In this document: positions 1 to 10,113 of the stretch, piece by piece
How positions within the stretch are numbered: the stretch's first letter is position 1
How the letters are laid out: every line of letters starts with the position of its first letter
The notes under the pieces: model-generated
What the model was told of the DNA's origin: nothing
Database searches by the model: none
The model's input: the letters and a program-made list of their open reading frames with translations, nothing else
Translations under genes and position numbers: made by a program
Assembly: GCF_009659375.1 (NCBI RefSeq)
Contig: NZ_WJQT01000021.1
Span: 1 to 41,768 of the forward strand
Direction of reading: 5' to 3'
Length of the DNA: 41,768 bases
DNA from: Fundicoccus ignavus
Lineage (GTDB): Bacteria; Bacillota; Bacilli; Lactobacillales; Aerococcaceae

Positions 1-115
1 TTTTAACATGAATGTGGCGGTCGGGAAACCAGCCATATTCTAGCATAAAAGGAGGTGTTTTTGTCCCCACGCTGGAAGCTCTCCGGAACCCCCGGCATAG
101 CCAGGGGTTTTCGAA
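1..115 (+). mobile_element. Possible right end of an IS200/IS605-like element (remnant or contig edge)
   Basis: This stretch is GC-richer than its surroundings and carries no supportable gene. It ends in a hairpin at 87-109 (AACCCC pairs with GGGGTT, GGC pairs with GCC around ATA, one mismatch), followed by TTTT. A terminal hairpin with a GGCATAGCC-type core after a GC-rich tail resembles the non-coding end downstream of tnpA in IS200/IS605-family elements. The transposase itself would lie left of the window. This is resemblance from memory, not a database match. A plain transcription terminator of an unseen plus-strand gene is the main alternative. Confidence 0.4.
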
Positions 116-120
116 AACAT

Positions 121-156
121 AAAAAAAACGTCTTGCACACATGATGCAAGACGTTT
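121..156 (-). terminator. Intrinsic terminator of the pdh operon
   Basis: Reading the minus strand, a 12-bp perfect stem (AAACGTCTTGCA, 145-156 pairing with 126-137) with a 7-nt loop is followed by a run of T (complement of the A run from 121). It lies about 20 bases after the pdhD stop and closes the pdhABCD operon. Confidence 0.93.
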
Positions 157-174
157 CGTTATTAAGTTTAAGTC

Positions 175-1584
175 TTAAATATGAATCGGGTGGCCCAACA
201 CTAATTCAGCTGTATCCATAATTGTTTCTGCCAATGATGGATGAGAGTGAATAGTTAATGCAATATCTTCCGCATTTAATCCACCTTCAACAGCTAATGT
301 TAACTCTGCAAGTACATCTGAAGCGCTTGGTCCAGCAACTTGTGCCCCTACGATAACATTATCTTCTTTTGTCGTTACTAAACGTACAAATCCTTCGGCT
401 TGACCTAATGATAACGCACGTCCGTTTCCTGAGAATGGGAACTTAGATACATTAACACTTAAGCCAGCTTCTTTAGCTGATGCTTTAGTGTGTCCAACAG
501 ATGCTAATTCAGGGTCTGTAAAACATACCGCTGGCATAGCTACATAGTCAATCACTGAAGGTTGCCCAGCAATTGCTTCTGCAGCTACTTTACCTTCGTA
601 GCTTGCTTTATGAGCAAGTGCAGCACCTGCAACGATATCACCAATTGCAAAGATGTTCTTTTTGTTAGTACGTCCTTGATTGTCAACAACTACCATACCG
701 CGGTCAGTCATTTCCACACCAGCAACTTCTAAACCAAGCTCATCAGTGTTTGGACGGCGTCCTACTGTTACTAAAACGTAGTCAGATTCGATTTTATTTT
801 CTTTTCCGTCTACTTCATATGTAACAGTTACACGATCGCCATTAACTTCAGCGTTTTTAGCCATTGCATTTGTTACAATGTCTACGCCTTTGCTCTTGAA
901 TTCTTTCTCAACTAGTTTAACCATGTCTTTTTCAAACGTTGGGATAATTTGAGAAGATCCTTCAAGAATCGTTAATTTAGTTCCTAAGTTAGCAAACGCG
1001 CCTGCTAATTCAGAGCCGATGTAACCTCCACCGATTACAACCATTTCTTTAGGAATTTCTTTTAAATTTAATGCGCCAGTAGAGTTAATGATACGTTGAC
1101 CAAATTTGAAACCTTTAATTTCAATTGGGCGTGATCCAGTAGCTACAATCGCGTTCTTAAAGTTATAAGTTTGTCCTGGACCGTCTTCTTCCATAACTCT
1201 TAATGAAGATTCATCAATGAAGAAAGCTTCTCCGCGGATAATTTCAACTTTATTCTTTTTCAATAAGTACTCAATACCACTCGTTAATTTGTTAACTACT
1301 TGTGTATCTTTCCATTCTTGTGTTTTAGCAAAATCAATTTTCACATCGCTTGCAGTAATACCAAATTGGTCTCCTGTCAAAGCACTGTGGTAAACATGTC
1401 CTGCGTTAATTAAAGCCTTAGAAGGGATACATCCTACGTTTAAACAAACGCCTCCGATGTATTCTTTTTCGATAATGGCTACTTTTTGACCTAGTTGAGC
1501 TGCACGAATCGCTGCTACATATCCACCAGGGCCTGAACCAACTACGACTGTTTCTAAGTCTAGTGCTAAATCTCCTACTACCAT
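175..1584 (-). CDS. pdhD: Dihydrolipoyl dehydrogenase, E3 of pyruvate dehydrogenase
   Basis: FAD flavoprotein that reoxidises the dihydrolipoyl groups of E2 and passes electrons to NAD+; cytoplasmic part of the pyruvate dehydrogenase complex. Its 469 residues are normal for the family. The N-terminal FAD site is GSGPGG (16-21), the redox disulfide pair is C47 and C52 in [12 protein letters not shown], a second dinucleotide fold begins at [11 protein letters not shown], and the catalytic His-Glu pair near the C-terminus is H448/E453 in HSHPSLAE. The ATG start is preceded by AAGGTGAG. It is the last gene of pdhABCD, 12 bases after pdhC, and is followed by a strong terminator. Confidence 0.97.
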   Translation of the reverse strand: MVVGDLALDLETVVVGSGPGGYVAAIRAAQLGQKVAIIEKEYIGGVCLNVGCIPSKALINAGHVYHSALTGDQFGITASDVKIDFAKTQEWKDTQVVNKLTSGIEYLLKKNKVEIIRGEAFFIDESSLRVMEEDGPGQTYNFKNAIVATGSRPIEIKGFKFGQRIINSTGALNLKEIPKEMVVIGGGYIGSELAGAFANLGTKLTILEGSSQIIPTFEKDMVKLVEKEFKSKGVDIVTNAMAKNAEVNGDRVTVTYEVDGKENKIESDYVLVTVGRRPNTDELGLEVAGVEMTDRGMVVVDNQGRTNKKNIFAIGDIVAGAALAHKASYEGKVAAEAIAGQPSVIDYVAMPAVCFTDPELASVGHTKASAKEAGLSVNVSKFPFSGNGRALSLGQAEGFVRLVTTKEDNVIVGAQVAGPSASDVLAELTLAVEGGLNAEDIALTIHSHPSLAETIMDTAELVLGHPIHI

Positions 1585-1596
1585 TTATGTCTCACC

Positions 1597-3237
1597 TTAT
1601 CCTTCCATTAATAACAATTCTGGATCAGCTAAATATTTCTTAATTTCGTTCATAGCTTTCTGAGCTGTTGCTCCATCAATTACACGGTGGTCATAAGAAA
1701 GTGATAACTTAATGACACGGCCTACCGCTAATTCGCCTTCTTCGTTAACAATTGGTTGTTGAACGATTGAACCAAATCCTAAAATAGCTACCTCTGGATG
1801 ATTGATAATTGGAGTAAACCATTTACCACCTGCAGATCCGATGTTAGAAATTGTAATAGTTCCTTGTCCCATATCACCTGCAGATAATTTACCGTCATGC
1901 GCTTTAGCTGCTAAGTCAGTAATTTCATCCGCGATGTCAAACATGCTCTTAGTATTAGCATCTTTGATGTTTGGTACATATAAACCACGATCAGTATCTG
2001 TTGCAATACCGATGTTGTAATAGTTTTTATAAACAACTTCTTGAGTAGCATCATCTAATGAAGCATTCAAGATTGGGTATTTCTTAACGGCAGCGATTAA
2101 AGCTTTAACTGCATAAGGTAAGAATGTTAATTTAGTATCGCGTTCTGATGCAATATCTTTAAATTTCTTACGGTGGTTCCATAATTTAGTTACTTCGATT
2201 TCATCAAAGTGAGTTACATGAGGCGCAGTATGTTTAGAGTTAACCATTGCTTTAGAAATTGCTTTACGCATTCCTGTCATTGGTTCACGAGTTTCTGCTT
2301 CACCACGTTGTGATACATAAGGTGTTGTTGGTGCCGCTTTAGCTGCCGGAGCTGCTGCCGCTGCTGGTGTTGAAGCAACTGTCGCTGTTTCTTCAGCTAC
2401 TGGTGCTGGCGCTGCAACTGCTGAGCCGTTAAAGTTATTCACGTCATCTGCAGTAATACGTCCATTTTTACCAGTTCCGTTTACTGATGTAATGTCGATT
2501 CCTTTTTCACGCGCTAATTTACGTACTGATGGCATTGCTAATACACGTCTATTAGGATCAGCTGCTACCACAGGTGCTGATGCTGTAGCTGGTACTGATC
2601 CTTCAACAGCTGTAGGTGATGCTGGTGTAGATTCTACTGCTGCTGCTGGTCCATTGTGTCCAGGCGCATCAATTTCAATGATTACTTGACCTAATGTTGC
2701 AACTTCTCCAGCTTGTACATGGATTTTCACAACTTTACCATCGACTGGTGATGGTAATTCTTCTACTGATTTATCATTTTGGATTTCAACTAATGTGTCA
2801 TCCTCTTTAACTTCGTCACCTTCAGCTACAGCCCAAGATACGACTTCACCTTCCATAATTCCTTCACCTAAAGCTGGTAATTTGAATTGGAAGTAACTAC
2901 TTGTCGAACCTGTTGGAGCCGCAGTTTGTGCTGGTGCACCTGCCGGAGCTGCTGCTGGTGTCGCTGGTGCAGCCTCTTCTGCTGAATCGTCTTCGTAGCC
3001 AGGTGCGTCGATTTCAATAATCACTTGACCTAATTGTGCTACTTCACCTGCTGCTACGTGAATTTTCACTACTTTACCATTTACTGGTGATGGTAATTCT
3101 TCTACTGATTTATCGTTTTGGATTTCAACTAATGTGTCGTCTTCTTTAACTTCATCGCCTTCAGCTACTGCCCAAGATACGATTTCGCCTTCCATAATTC
3201 CTTCACCTAAGGCAGGTAATTTGAATTTGAATGCCAT
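1597..3237 (-). CDS. pdhC: Dihydrolipoyllysine acetyltransferase, E2 of pyruvate dehydrogenase, two lipoyl domains
   Basis: Core E2 subunit that moves the acetyl group from E1 to CoA. Domain order: lipoyl domain 1 (about 3-79, lipoylated K43 in NDKSVEE), Ala/Pro-rich linker, lipoyl domain 2 (about 117-192, K156), linker, peripheral subunit-binding domain (about 231-268, [12 protein letters not shown]), another Ala/Pro linker, then the catalytic domain with DHRVIDG near the C-terminus (H517, D521). The two lipoyl domains differ at only about four positions over roughly 77 residues, although their DNA differs at many silent sites. The 546-aa length fits a two-lipoyl E2. A 106-base gap with a small hairpin separates it from pdhB. 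Confidence 0.97.
   Translation of the reverse strand: MAFKFKLPALGEGIMEGEIVSWAVAEGDEVKEDDTLVEIQNDKSVEELPSPVNGKVVKIHVAAGEVAQLGQVIIEIDAPGYEDDSAEEAAPATPAAAPAGAPAQTAAPTGSTSSYFQFKLPALGEGIMEGEVVSWAVAEGDEVKEDDTLVEIQNDKSVEELPSPVDGKVVKIHVQAGEVATLGQVIIEIDAPGHNGPAAAVESTPASPTAVEGSVPATASAPVVAADPNRRVLAMPSVRKLAREKGIDITSVNGTGKNGRITADDVNNFNGSAVAAPAPVAEETATVASTPAAAAAPAAKAAPTTPYVSQRGEAETREPMTGMRKAISKAMVNSKHTAPHVTHFDEIEVTKLWNHRKKFKDIASERDTKLTFLPYAVKALIAAVKKYPILNASLDDATQEVVYKNYYNIGIATDTDRGLYVPNIKDANTKSMFDIADEITDLAAKAHDGKLSAGDMGQGTITISNIGSAGGKWFTPIINHPEVAILGFGSIVQQPIVNEEGELAVGRVIKLSLSYDHRVIDGATAQKAMNEIKKYLADPELLLMEG
2659..3225 (-). repeat. Tandem duplication of the lipoyl-domain coding segment within pdhC
   Basis: Two copies of a roughly 228-bp segment (about 2998-3225 and 2659-2886) encode nearly identical lipoyl domains, separated by the Ala/Pro linker. 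Protein identity is very high, but third positions differ, so the copies are kept alike by selection or gene conversion and are not an assembly duplication. Confidence 0.85.
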
Positions 3238-3306
3238 ATTATGTTTGCTCCTTTTCTCTTAGCTCTTATAAGTTATATCGCTAGTCTAACAAGCCTTTAA
3301 AAGACA

Positions 3307-3321
3307 GCCCTTTTAAAGGGC
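3307..3321 (-). promoter_or_regulatory. Small hairpin in the pdhB-pdhC intergenic gap
   Basis: GCCCTTT (3307-3313) and AAAGGGC (3315-3321) form a compact stem in the only long gap of the pdh operon. No good T run follows on the minus strand, so this looks more like a processing or stability element, or a weak attenuator, than a terminator. Its function is inferred. Confidence 0.4.
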
Positions 3322-3343
3322 CATCTATTTAAAGTCAATTAAA

Positions 3344-4321
3344 TTAGAATTCTTTTAGTTCGCGAATCTTGTCTGCAATATCTTCAGCGTTTGGTAACCA
3401 ATCTTTTTCTGCTTGACCAAATGGGAATACAGTATCTGGTGAAGCTACAAAACCAATTGGTGCAACCAATGAAAGAACTGATCTTTCAGAAATTTCAGCG
3501 ATTACTTTAGATCCAACACCAGCTTGACGTTGTGCTTCTTGTACAACTACTACACGTCCAGTTTTTTCAACTGATGCTGTAATTGTTTCAATATCTAAAG
3601 GTTGAACTGTACGTAAGTCAATAACTTCTACAGACACGCCTTCTTCTGCCAATACTTCAGCAGCTTTAACTGATTCTTGTACCATAGCACCGTAAGTAAT
3701 TACAGTAGCATCTGTACCTTCACGAACAACGTTAGCTTTTCCTAAAGGAATTGTATATTCTTCTTCTGGCACTTCCTCACGGAATGAACGGTATAATTTC
3801 ATATGTTCTAAAAAGACAACTGGGTCATTGTCACGAATAGCAGAAATTAATAAACCTTTTGCGTCGTAAGGATTCGATGGAATAACCACTTTAATACCTG
3901 GTGATTGTGCAATTAATCCTTCTAATGAATCCGCGTGTAATTCGGGTGTATGTACACCACCACCAAATGGTGAACGAATTGTAATTGGAATATTGCGCGT
4001 ATTTCCCATACGGTAACGTGTACGAGCCGCTTGTGCTACAATCGAATCCATTACTTCAAAGACAAATCCAAAGAATTGGATTTCTGGGATTGGGCGGAAG
4101 CCTTCTAAGGCTAAACCAATTGCCATACCACCAATACCAGACTCAGCTAAAGGAGTGTTGAAAACGCGGTCTTCACCGAATTCATCTTGTAATCCTTGAG
4201 TCGCACGGAAAACTCCACCGTTTTTACCAACGTCTTCCCCAAAGATTAAAGTACGGTCATCATTACGTAATTCAGTGGCTAACGCTTCTGTGATAGCCTC
4301 AATCATTGTTTTTTGAGCCAT
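3344..4321 (-). CDS. pdhB: Pyruvate dehydrogenase E1 component, beta subunit
   Basis: Beta subunit of the thiamine-diphosphate-dependent E1 heterotetramer that decarboxylates pyruvate and acetylates lipoyl-E2. Its 325 residues match the family. It begins with the typical [14 protein letters not shown] stretch, has [14 protein letters not shown] and the conserved [12 protein letters not shown] region, and ends with the transketolase C-terminal domain ([17 protein letters not shown]). It lies two bases after the pdhA stop, so the two E1 subunits are probably translationally coupled. Confidence 0.97.
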   Translation of the reverse strand: MAQKTMIEAITEALATELRNDDRTLIFGEDVGKNGGVFRATQGLQDEFGEDRVFNTPLAESGIGGMAIGLALEGFRPIPEIQFFGFVFEVMDSIVAQAARTRYRMGNTRNIPITIRSPFGGGVHTPELHADSLEGLIAQSPGIKVVIPSNPYDAKGLLISAIRDNDPVVFLEHMKLYRSFREEVPEEEYTIPLGKANVVREGTDATVITYGAMVQESVKAAEVLAEEGVSVEVIDLRTVQPLDIETITASVEKTGRVVVVQEAQRQAGVGSKVIAEISERSVLSLVAPIGFVASPDTVFPFGQAEKDWLPNAEDIADKIRELKEF

Positions 4322-4323
4322 GA

Positions 4324-5490
<1,167 letters not shown>

Positions 5491-5510
5491 TCATTACTCT
5501 TACACCTATT

Positions 5511-5539
5511 AATTTACCACCTATGACTTCAAAATGCAA
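5511..5539 (-). promoter_or_regulatory. Candidate promoter of the pdh operon
   Basis: On the minus strand, TTGCAT (5534-5539) and TAAATT (5511-5516) are separated by 17 bases and precede pdhA by about 75 bases. Both boxes are imperfect, so this is the best of several candidates and not a certain start site. Confidence 0.45.
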
Positions 5540-5552
5540 GCCCCAAGCGTTG

Positions 5553-5567
5553 TGATAGCGTTTTTCA
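5553..5567. promoter_or_regulatory. cre-like site (CcpA) upstream of pdhA, with one extra base
   Basis: TGATAGCGTTTTTCA reads TGAAAAACGCTATCA on the minus strand. Against the catabolite response consensus TGNNANCGNTNNCA, one half matches perfectly, but there is one extra base before the other half. It sits about 14 bases upstream of the candidate -35. CcpA binding is inferred from the motif only. Confidence 0.35.
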
Positions 5568-5579
5568 ATTGATTAAACC

Positions 5580-5672
5580 AAAGTATGTGAAAAATTAGCA
5601 TGCAAAAATAAGAAACAGTTTTTTCTTTGTTTTTATCGTATTTTGCACGTTTTATGCTATTTTTCACACTTT
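5580..5672. repeat. Imperfect long inverted repeat upstream of the pdh promoter
   Basis: The left arm (5580-5610) and right arm (5639-5672) are imperfect reverse complements. The core TGTGAAAAATTAGCAT (5586-5601) matches the complement of ATGCTATTTTTCACA (5654-5668) apart from one base gap. Between them lies an A/T-rich stretch of about 28 bases that can itself fold back. The arms could be two facing regulator sites or the stem of a leader hairpin if transcription starts further upstream. Confidence 0.6.
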
Positions 5673-6083
5673 CAACTGTTATGGCACATATTAAAAACTG
5701 TACTAATATCCCTAGAGGTTTTATAGATTTAATACCAAATGTTTGATTTTATGTAAACAACTACTATTCTCTTGTGAATATTTTTACAATAATATTTTGT
5801 TAGTTTTTATTCGTGATTACCATGTTTAATGTATAATTACCAAAAATTTTTGTAGATTTTATAACGACCGTTATTCATTTGAAAAAACGCTTTGATTTTA
5901 TGCTGTTCCTCGAATTATATTTTCTGTTTTGATTCATTTATAATTCAGAGACTAATCTTTTCATTATTTATAAACTCATCACCAACAATCCTCTTTTGAG
6001 ATGGTTTGTGAAATAGCTTCTCAATAAAGAGATCATTTCACCTTCCTTCTTAGCTCCCCTGCTAGGCAAAAACACCCATTACC
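5673..6083. other. AT-rich non-coding stretch between the acetyltransferase gene and the pdh control region
   Basis: With 5434-5672 this makes a 650-base gap without a gene. I found no open frame of useful length with a ribosome site, no tRNA-like fold, and no clear U-tailed terminator after the acetyltransferase gene. A short imperfect CTC/GAG stem around 5990-6035 has no T run. Several TATAAT-like boxes occur, but the base composition makes them uninformative. Confidence 0.6.
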
Positions 6084-6518
6084 TCAAATTATCTTCTTGC
6101 ATAAATTCAACTGCAGTTTATCTCCCGTATAGCCACAGTGCCGATAAAAAATGTGTGCTTCTTTCCTAGTGCTACCTGATACGAGTCTAACGCCAGTTGC
6201 TCCTGAGTCCATTGCCCATGTTTCAACTGCCTGAAGCAAAGCTTTTCCAATCCCTTGCCGCTTGTAGTCAGCATTTACAGCAATTCCCATAATATTTTTC
6301 ATATGGGGTGCATACAATGTGTCATAGTCATTAGCATGAATATAACCCACGACCATTTCATTCATAATTGCTACAAAAATTTGATTAGAACTGTTGGCCA
6401 TCAATGCGTTTATTTTTACTTTTGTAGAGTGTAATGGAAACTCATACCCCATTTCTTGACAATTAAGCTCATGTATCGCAATATAGTCCGTTAATTCCAC
6501 TTGACGAATTGAGAACAT
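6084..6518 (-). CDS. GNAT-family N-acetyltransferase
   Basis: Single-domain protein of 144 residues with the GNAT fold. The acetyl-CoA pyrophosphate-binding loop appears as GIAVNADYKRQGIGKALLQA (R/Q-x-x-G-x-G/A type), followed by GATGVRLVSG and HIFYRHCGYTGDK, typical of the C-terminal half. The start at 6518 is chosen because AGGAGGG lies five bases upstream; the longer frame to 6542 has no ribosome site. The substrate cannot be told. It lies between the fab terminator and the pdh control region, without an obvious functional link to either. Confidence 0.85.
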   Translation of the reverse strand: MFSIRQVELTDYIAIHELNCQEMGYEFPLHSTKVKINALMANSSNQIFVAIMNEMVVGYIHANDYDTLYAPHMKNIMGIAVNADYKRQGIGKALLQAVETWAMDSGATGVRLVSGSTRKEAHIFYRHCGYTGDKLQLNLCKKII

Positions 6519-6563
6519 ATAATCCCTCCTAAAACCTATCATTCCAGAATACTCATTAATGCG

Positions 6564-6590
6564 AAAAAAACCGCCATGGCGGTTTTTTTT
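6564..6590 (-). terminator. Terminator of the fab-acc operon, bidirectional in form
   Basis: A perfect palindrome CCGCCATGGCGG (6571-6582) is flanked by A and T runs, giving a long A/T-extended stem with a U tail on either strand. It starts one base after the accA stop codon and ends the twelve-gene fatty acid operon. Confidence 0.93.
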
Positions 6591-7370
6591 CTAATATTTT
6601 CTAAATCGTTCGTGTCTAGCTTGAAGTAACTCTTCAATTGAAAGTTGATTTAATTCTTCAAATGTTTTTCTAACATTTCGATCTATCTCAGCTAAAATGG
6701 CATCTTTTGAAAGAGCTTTACCATTATGTGATTCTGGAATAATTTGGTCAATTACTTTCATTTCTAAAAGTTCCGCTGCTGTTAATTTCATAACATCCGC
6801 TGCTTGTGACGCAAGTTTAGAATCTTTCCATAATATTGACGCAAAGCCTTCTGGTGAAAGAATCGAATAAATACTATTCTCTAGCATCCATACTCGATCA
6901 GATAATGCCAATGCAATGGCTCCACCACTACCACCTTCACCTAAAATAATGGCGATAGTCGGAACTTTTAATTCACTCATTAATAACAAACTACTTGCAA
7001 TCGCTTCTCCGATCCCATAATCTTCAGATTCTGGCGCTGCATAAGCGCCTGCTGTATTAATCAATGTTAAGACAGGTCGATTAAATTTCTCTGCCTGCTT
7101 CATTAAACGTTGAGCTTTACGATAGCCTGCTGGTCCTGCGGAACCAAAGTTACGACGAATATTTTCTTTCGTGTTATTACCTTTTTGAATCCCTACAACA
7201 GTAATCGGTTGATTGTTGAACAAGCCAACACCTCCAACGATTGCAGCATCATCCGCCATTAAACGGTCGCCATGGCATTCAATAAAATCGGTACATAAAT
7301 AATCGATTACTTCAATAGTAGAAGGTCGTGAGATTTCACGCGCTTTTTGTACGATTTGATAAGCTTGCAT
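6591..7370 (-). CDS. accA: Acetyl-CoA carboxylase carboxyltransferase, alpha subunit
   Basis: With AccD, transfers the carboxyl group from biotinyl-AccB to acetyl-CoA to form malonyl-CoA, the first committed step of fatty acid synthesis. The 259-aa protein has the crotonase-like carboxyltransferase fold. Conserved parts include ECHGDR, NFGSAGPAGYRKAQRLM, and the oxyanion-hole region GEGGSGGAIALA followed by SILSPEGFASILW. It is shorter than the E. coli protein, as usual in Lactobacillales. AAAGGAGTGAG precedes the ATG. Last gene of the operon, 12 bases after accD. Confidence 0.96.
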   Translation of the reverse strand: MQAYQIVQKAREISRPSTIEVIDYLCTDFIECHGDRLMADDAAIVGGVGLFNNQPITVVGIQKGNNTKENIRRNFGSAGPAGYRKAQRLMKQAEKFNRPVLTLINTAGAYAAPESEDYGIGEAIASSLLLMSELKVPTIAIILGEGGSGGAIALALSDRVWMLENSIYSILSPEGFASILWKDSKLASQAADVMKLTAAELLEMKVIDQIIPESHNGKALSKDAILAEIDRNVRKTFEELNQLSIEELLQARHERFRKY

Positions 7371-7382
7371 GTTCTCACTCCT

Positions 7383-8240
7383 TTACGCTTGCTTTTGATG
7401 AATCGTTAATAATAAATGCAAAATTTGTACTTGATCATCTCTTTTGACTATTTGGTCAATAAAGCCATTCTCAAGTACTGATTCAGCCTTTTGAAACTCC
7501 TTAGGCAACGTAGCCTTGATTGTTTGTTCAATGACACGTTTACCAGCAAATCCTACTGTTGCATCGGGTTCAGCTAAAATCATGTCGCCTTGCATAGCAA
7601 AACTAGCCGTAACACCACCAGTAGTAGGATTTGTAAGAATAGCACAGTAGAATAATCCAGCTTCACTATGTTTCGCAACTGCTTGACTGACTTTAGCCAT
7701 CTGCATTAGAGATAGAATTCCCTCTTGCATTCGAGCACCACCAGAAGCAATATACAAGACAACAGATAATGATTTTTCAGTAGCTTGTTCAAACAATCTA
7801 ACGAGTTTTTCACCTACTACAGTCCCCATACTAGCCATGACAAAACGACTATCCATCACACCAATTGCAAAAGGTATTTGATTTAGTGTCGCTTGACCAG
7901 TTAATACAGCTTCCTTGAGTCCGGTTAGTTCTTGTGCAGCTTCCAATTTTGCTTCATATCCAGGGAATTCAAGAGGATCAGCTAATCCTAATTCTTTATC
8001 CCACTCAATAAAGCTATTGTCGTCAGTCAGCCAAGCAATTCTCTTTTCAGCTGGAAACTGTAAATGGTTCTGACAATGTGGACAACAATGATTGGTTGGT
8101 AATTGTGTTTGAAAAATCACTTTACGACATTTCGGACAACGTTCGATTAGGTTATCCGGAATATCTGTTCTTTTAGGGACGGATTTTGTTGGCAATTCGG
8201 GATTTAATCGAATTGTTTTTTTCTTACGAAATAAAGCCAT
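7383..8240 (-). CDS. accD: Acetyl-CoA carboxylase carboxyltransferase, beta subunit
   Basis: Partner of AccA in the carboxyltransferase half-reaction. The N-terminus (about 35-57) has a four-cysteine zinc ribbon, CPKC then CPHC with an extra Cys before the second pair. The catalytic half contains ASGGARMQEGILSLMQMAK and TNPTTGGVTASFAMQGD, and GFAGKRVIEQT is present. Length 285 aa is normal. AGGAGGG precedes the ATG, and accC ends one base upstream. Zinc-ribbon Acc beta subunits can bind nucleic acid in E. coli; whether this one does cannot be seen. Confidence 0.96.
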   Translation of the reverse strand: MALFRKKKTIRLNPELPTKSVPKRTDIPDNLIERCPKCRKVIFQTQLPTNHCCPHCQNHLQFPAEKRIAWLTDDNSFIEWDKELGLADPLEFPGYEAKLEAAQELTGLKEAVLTGQATLNQIPFAIGVMDSRFVMASMGTVVGEKLVRLFEQATEKSLSVVLYIASGGARMQEGILSLMQMAKVSQAVAKHSEAGLFYCAILTNPTTGGVTASFAMQGDMILAEPDATVGFAGKRVIEQTIKATLPKEFQKAESVLENGFIDQIVKRDDQVQILHLLLTIHQKQA

Positions 8241-8241
8241 A

Positions 8242-9654
8242 TTATCCCTCCTCTGTTACCTCTTTGTTTGATATTTCGTCCATTTCTTCATTCAACGTAT
8301 CTAGCCATTCTGGCATAAATATCTCTTCCAACCACTTAGTATGCGTTCGATCAGCCTGTACATCAGGATGGAAAGCTAATTCTTCAAGTAATTCAACGTT
8401 AGTTTCTAAGCCTTCAACCACAACTTCAACTAAAGCACGATTTAATAATGTGAAAGCTTTTTCACGTGTTGGACGATGAACAATAATTTTTGCAATCATT
8501 GAATCATAGAAAGGTGGCAACGTATAACGAGGATAAATCGCACTTTCAATTCTCAAGCCCATACCACCCGACGGCATAATTAAGCGATCAATATAACCAC
8601 TTGAAGGTCTAAAATTATTTTTAGGATCTTCAGCGTTTAAGCGACACTCAATGGCAACTCCAGAAAATTCAACATCTTCTTGTTTAAATGATAAGGCTTG
8701 TCCCATTGCGATACGAATTTGTTCTTTCACAATGTCAATCCCAGTAATCATTTCCGTAATTGGATGTTCAACTTGTAAACGAGTATTCATTTCCATAAAG
8801 TAAAAATTATTTTGATCATCTACTAAAAACTCAATGGTACCAGCATTAGTATATCCAATTGCAGAAGCAGCTTTAACCGCTGTTGAACATAATGCATTGC
8901 GCACATCTTCAGTAAGTGATTGTGCTGGTGCAATTTCAATTACTTTCTGGTTATTTCTTTGCAATGAACAATCACGTTCACCTAAGTGTACAACATTTCC
9001 ATGTTCATCACCTAATAATTGCACTTCAATATGCTTAGCCGGGTAAATGATTCTTTCAATATATAGGTGCTGATTGCCATAAACTGATTGCGTTTCTTGC
9101 TGAGCTTGTTTAAACATCGGCTCAAGCATTTCAGCATTTTCAACTCTTCGCATACCTTTCCCGCCACCACCATCAGCAGCTTTAACCATTAATGGATAGC
9201 CTATTTCAGATGCGATTTTCTTCGCTTCTTCCAGAGATTCCACTAAGCCTTCACTACCTGGTGTGATTGGAACGCCAGCAGCCTTCATCGTTTCACGAGC
9301 ATTTTGCTTATTTCCCATATCATTAATAATCCAGCTTTTAGGACCAATAAACTTAATCCCTAATTCTTCGCACATTGACGCAAAGTCACTACGTTCTGAA
9401 AGAAAACCGTAACCAGGGTGAATAGCATCAGCACCAGTCACTAGCGCAGCTGATAATACTGCCACTGGATTCGCATATGAGTCTAAACTCTTTGCGGGCC
9501 CAATACAGATTGCTTCATCGGCTAGCTCAGTGTGAAGCGCATTACGATCAGCTTCACTATAGACTGCAACAGATGTAATATTCAACTCTCTTAATGCACG
9601 GATAACACGTACGGCAATCTCCCCTCGATTAGCTACCAGAACTTTGTTAAACAT
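8242..9654 (-). CDS. accC: Acetyl-CoA carboxylase, biotin carboxylase subunit
   Basis: ATP-grasp enzyme that carboxylates the biotin on AccB using bicarbonate and ATP. Order: N-terminal domain starting KVLVANRGEIAVRVIRA, ATP-grasp with the glycine loop ADGGGGKGMRRV, the metal and substrate site EMNTRLQVEHPITE, and the C-terminal domain GVAIECRLNAEDP. The start is set at the ATG 9652-9654 (470 aa), one base after the fabZ stop; a frame extending to 9669 would run into fabZ. The short C-terminal tail is Glu-rich. Confidence 0.96.
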   Translation of the reverse strand: MFNKVLVANRGEIAVRVIRALRELNITSVAVYSEADRNALHTELADEAICIGPAKSLDSYANPVAVLSAALVTGADAIHPGYGFLSERSDFASMCEELGIKFIGPKSWIINDMGNKQNARETMKAAGVPITPGSEGLVESLEEAKKIASEIGYPLMVKAADGGGGKGMRRVENAEMLEPMFKQAQQETQSVYGNQHLYIERIIYPAKHIEVQLLGDEHGNVVHLGERDCSLQRNNQKVIEIAPAQSLTEDVRNALCSTAVKAASAIGYTNAGTIEFLVDDQNNFYFMEMNTRLQVEHPITEMITGIDIVKEQIRIAMGQALSFKQEDVEFSGVAIECRLNAEDPKNNFRPSSGYIDRLIMPSGGMGLRIESAIYPRYTLPPFYDSMIAKIIVHRPTREKAFTLLNRALVEVVVEGLETNVELLEELAFHPDVQADRTHTKWLEEIFMPEWLDTLNEEMDEISNKEVTEEG

Positions 9655-9655
9655 T

Positions 9656-10090
9656 TTATTTGGCACCAATAATAAAGGTCATTTCGGCTTCACAAACTTT
9701 TTTGTCGCCGACAAAGGCTTGGCCGTACCCAATCCCTGCATTACTTTTTAATTTAACAATATCTACTTGTAATCTTAATACATCGCCAGGTTTAACTTTT
9801 TGACGGAACTTCACTTTATTTAAACCACCTAAATAAGCTGTTTTACCTTCAAACCCATCCATTTTTAACAAAGGAATTGAGCCTGCTTGAGCTAGTGCTT
9901 CAACAATTAAAACACCAGGGAAAACTGGCTCACCTGGGAAGTGTCCTTGGAAAACTTCTTCATTAATTGTAACGTTTTTACGACATACTACTTTTTCACC
10001 TGGAATTAATTCATCGACTGCATCGATAAAGAAAATTGGGTATCTGTTTGGAATAATATCCATAATTTCTTGTGCTGATAAAATATTCAT
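9656..10090 (-). CDS. fabZ: 3-hydroxyacyl-ACP dehydratase
   Basis: Hot-dog-fold dehydratase that removes water from 3-hydroxyacyl-ACP to give trans-2-enoyl-ACP. At 144 aa it has the FabZ signature QGHFPGEPVFPGVLIVEALAQ, with catalytic H50 and E64. AGGAGG lies seven bases before the ATG. It sits between accB and accC, as in other Lactobacillales. It is the only dehydratase/isomerase-type gene here, so whether it also isomerises to the cis form (a FabM or FabN role) cannot be decided from this window. Confidence 0.96.
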   Translation of the reverse strand: MNILSAQEIMDIIPNRYPIFFIDAVDELIPGEKVVCRKNVTINEEVFQGHFPGEPVFPGVLIVEALAQAGSIPLLKMDGFEGKTAYLGGLNKVKFRQKVKPGDVLRLQVDIVKLKSNAGIGYGQAFVGDKKVCEAEMTFIIGAK

Positions 10091-10113
10091 TGATTAAATC
10101 CTCCTAGATTAAA

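Noticed and set aside
2659..3225. Assembly duplication within pdhC
   Set aside because: The copies differ at many silent positions, and two-lipoyl E2 proteins are known.
5700..6083. Riboswitch, T-box or small gene in the long gap before pdh
   Set aside because: No conserved T-box sequence, no tRNA-like or riboswitch core, and no open frame with a ribosome site was found.
8186..8479. 97-aa plus-strand frame over the accC-accD junction
   Set aside because: Shadow of two certain genes, Ser-rich low-information protein, no ribosome site.
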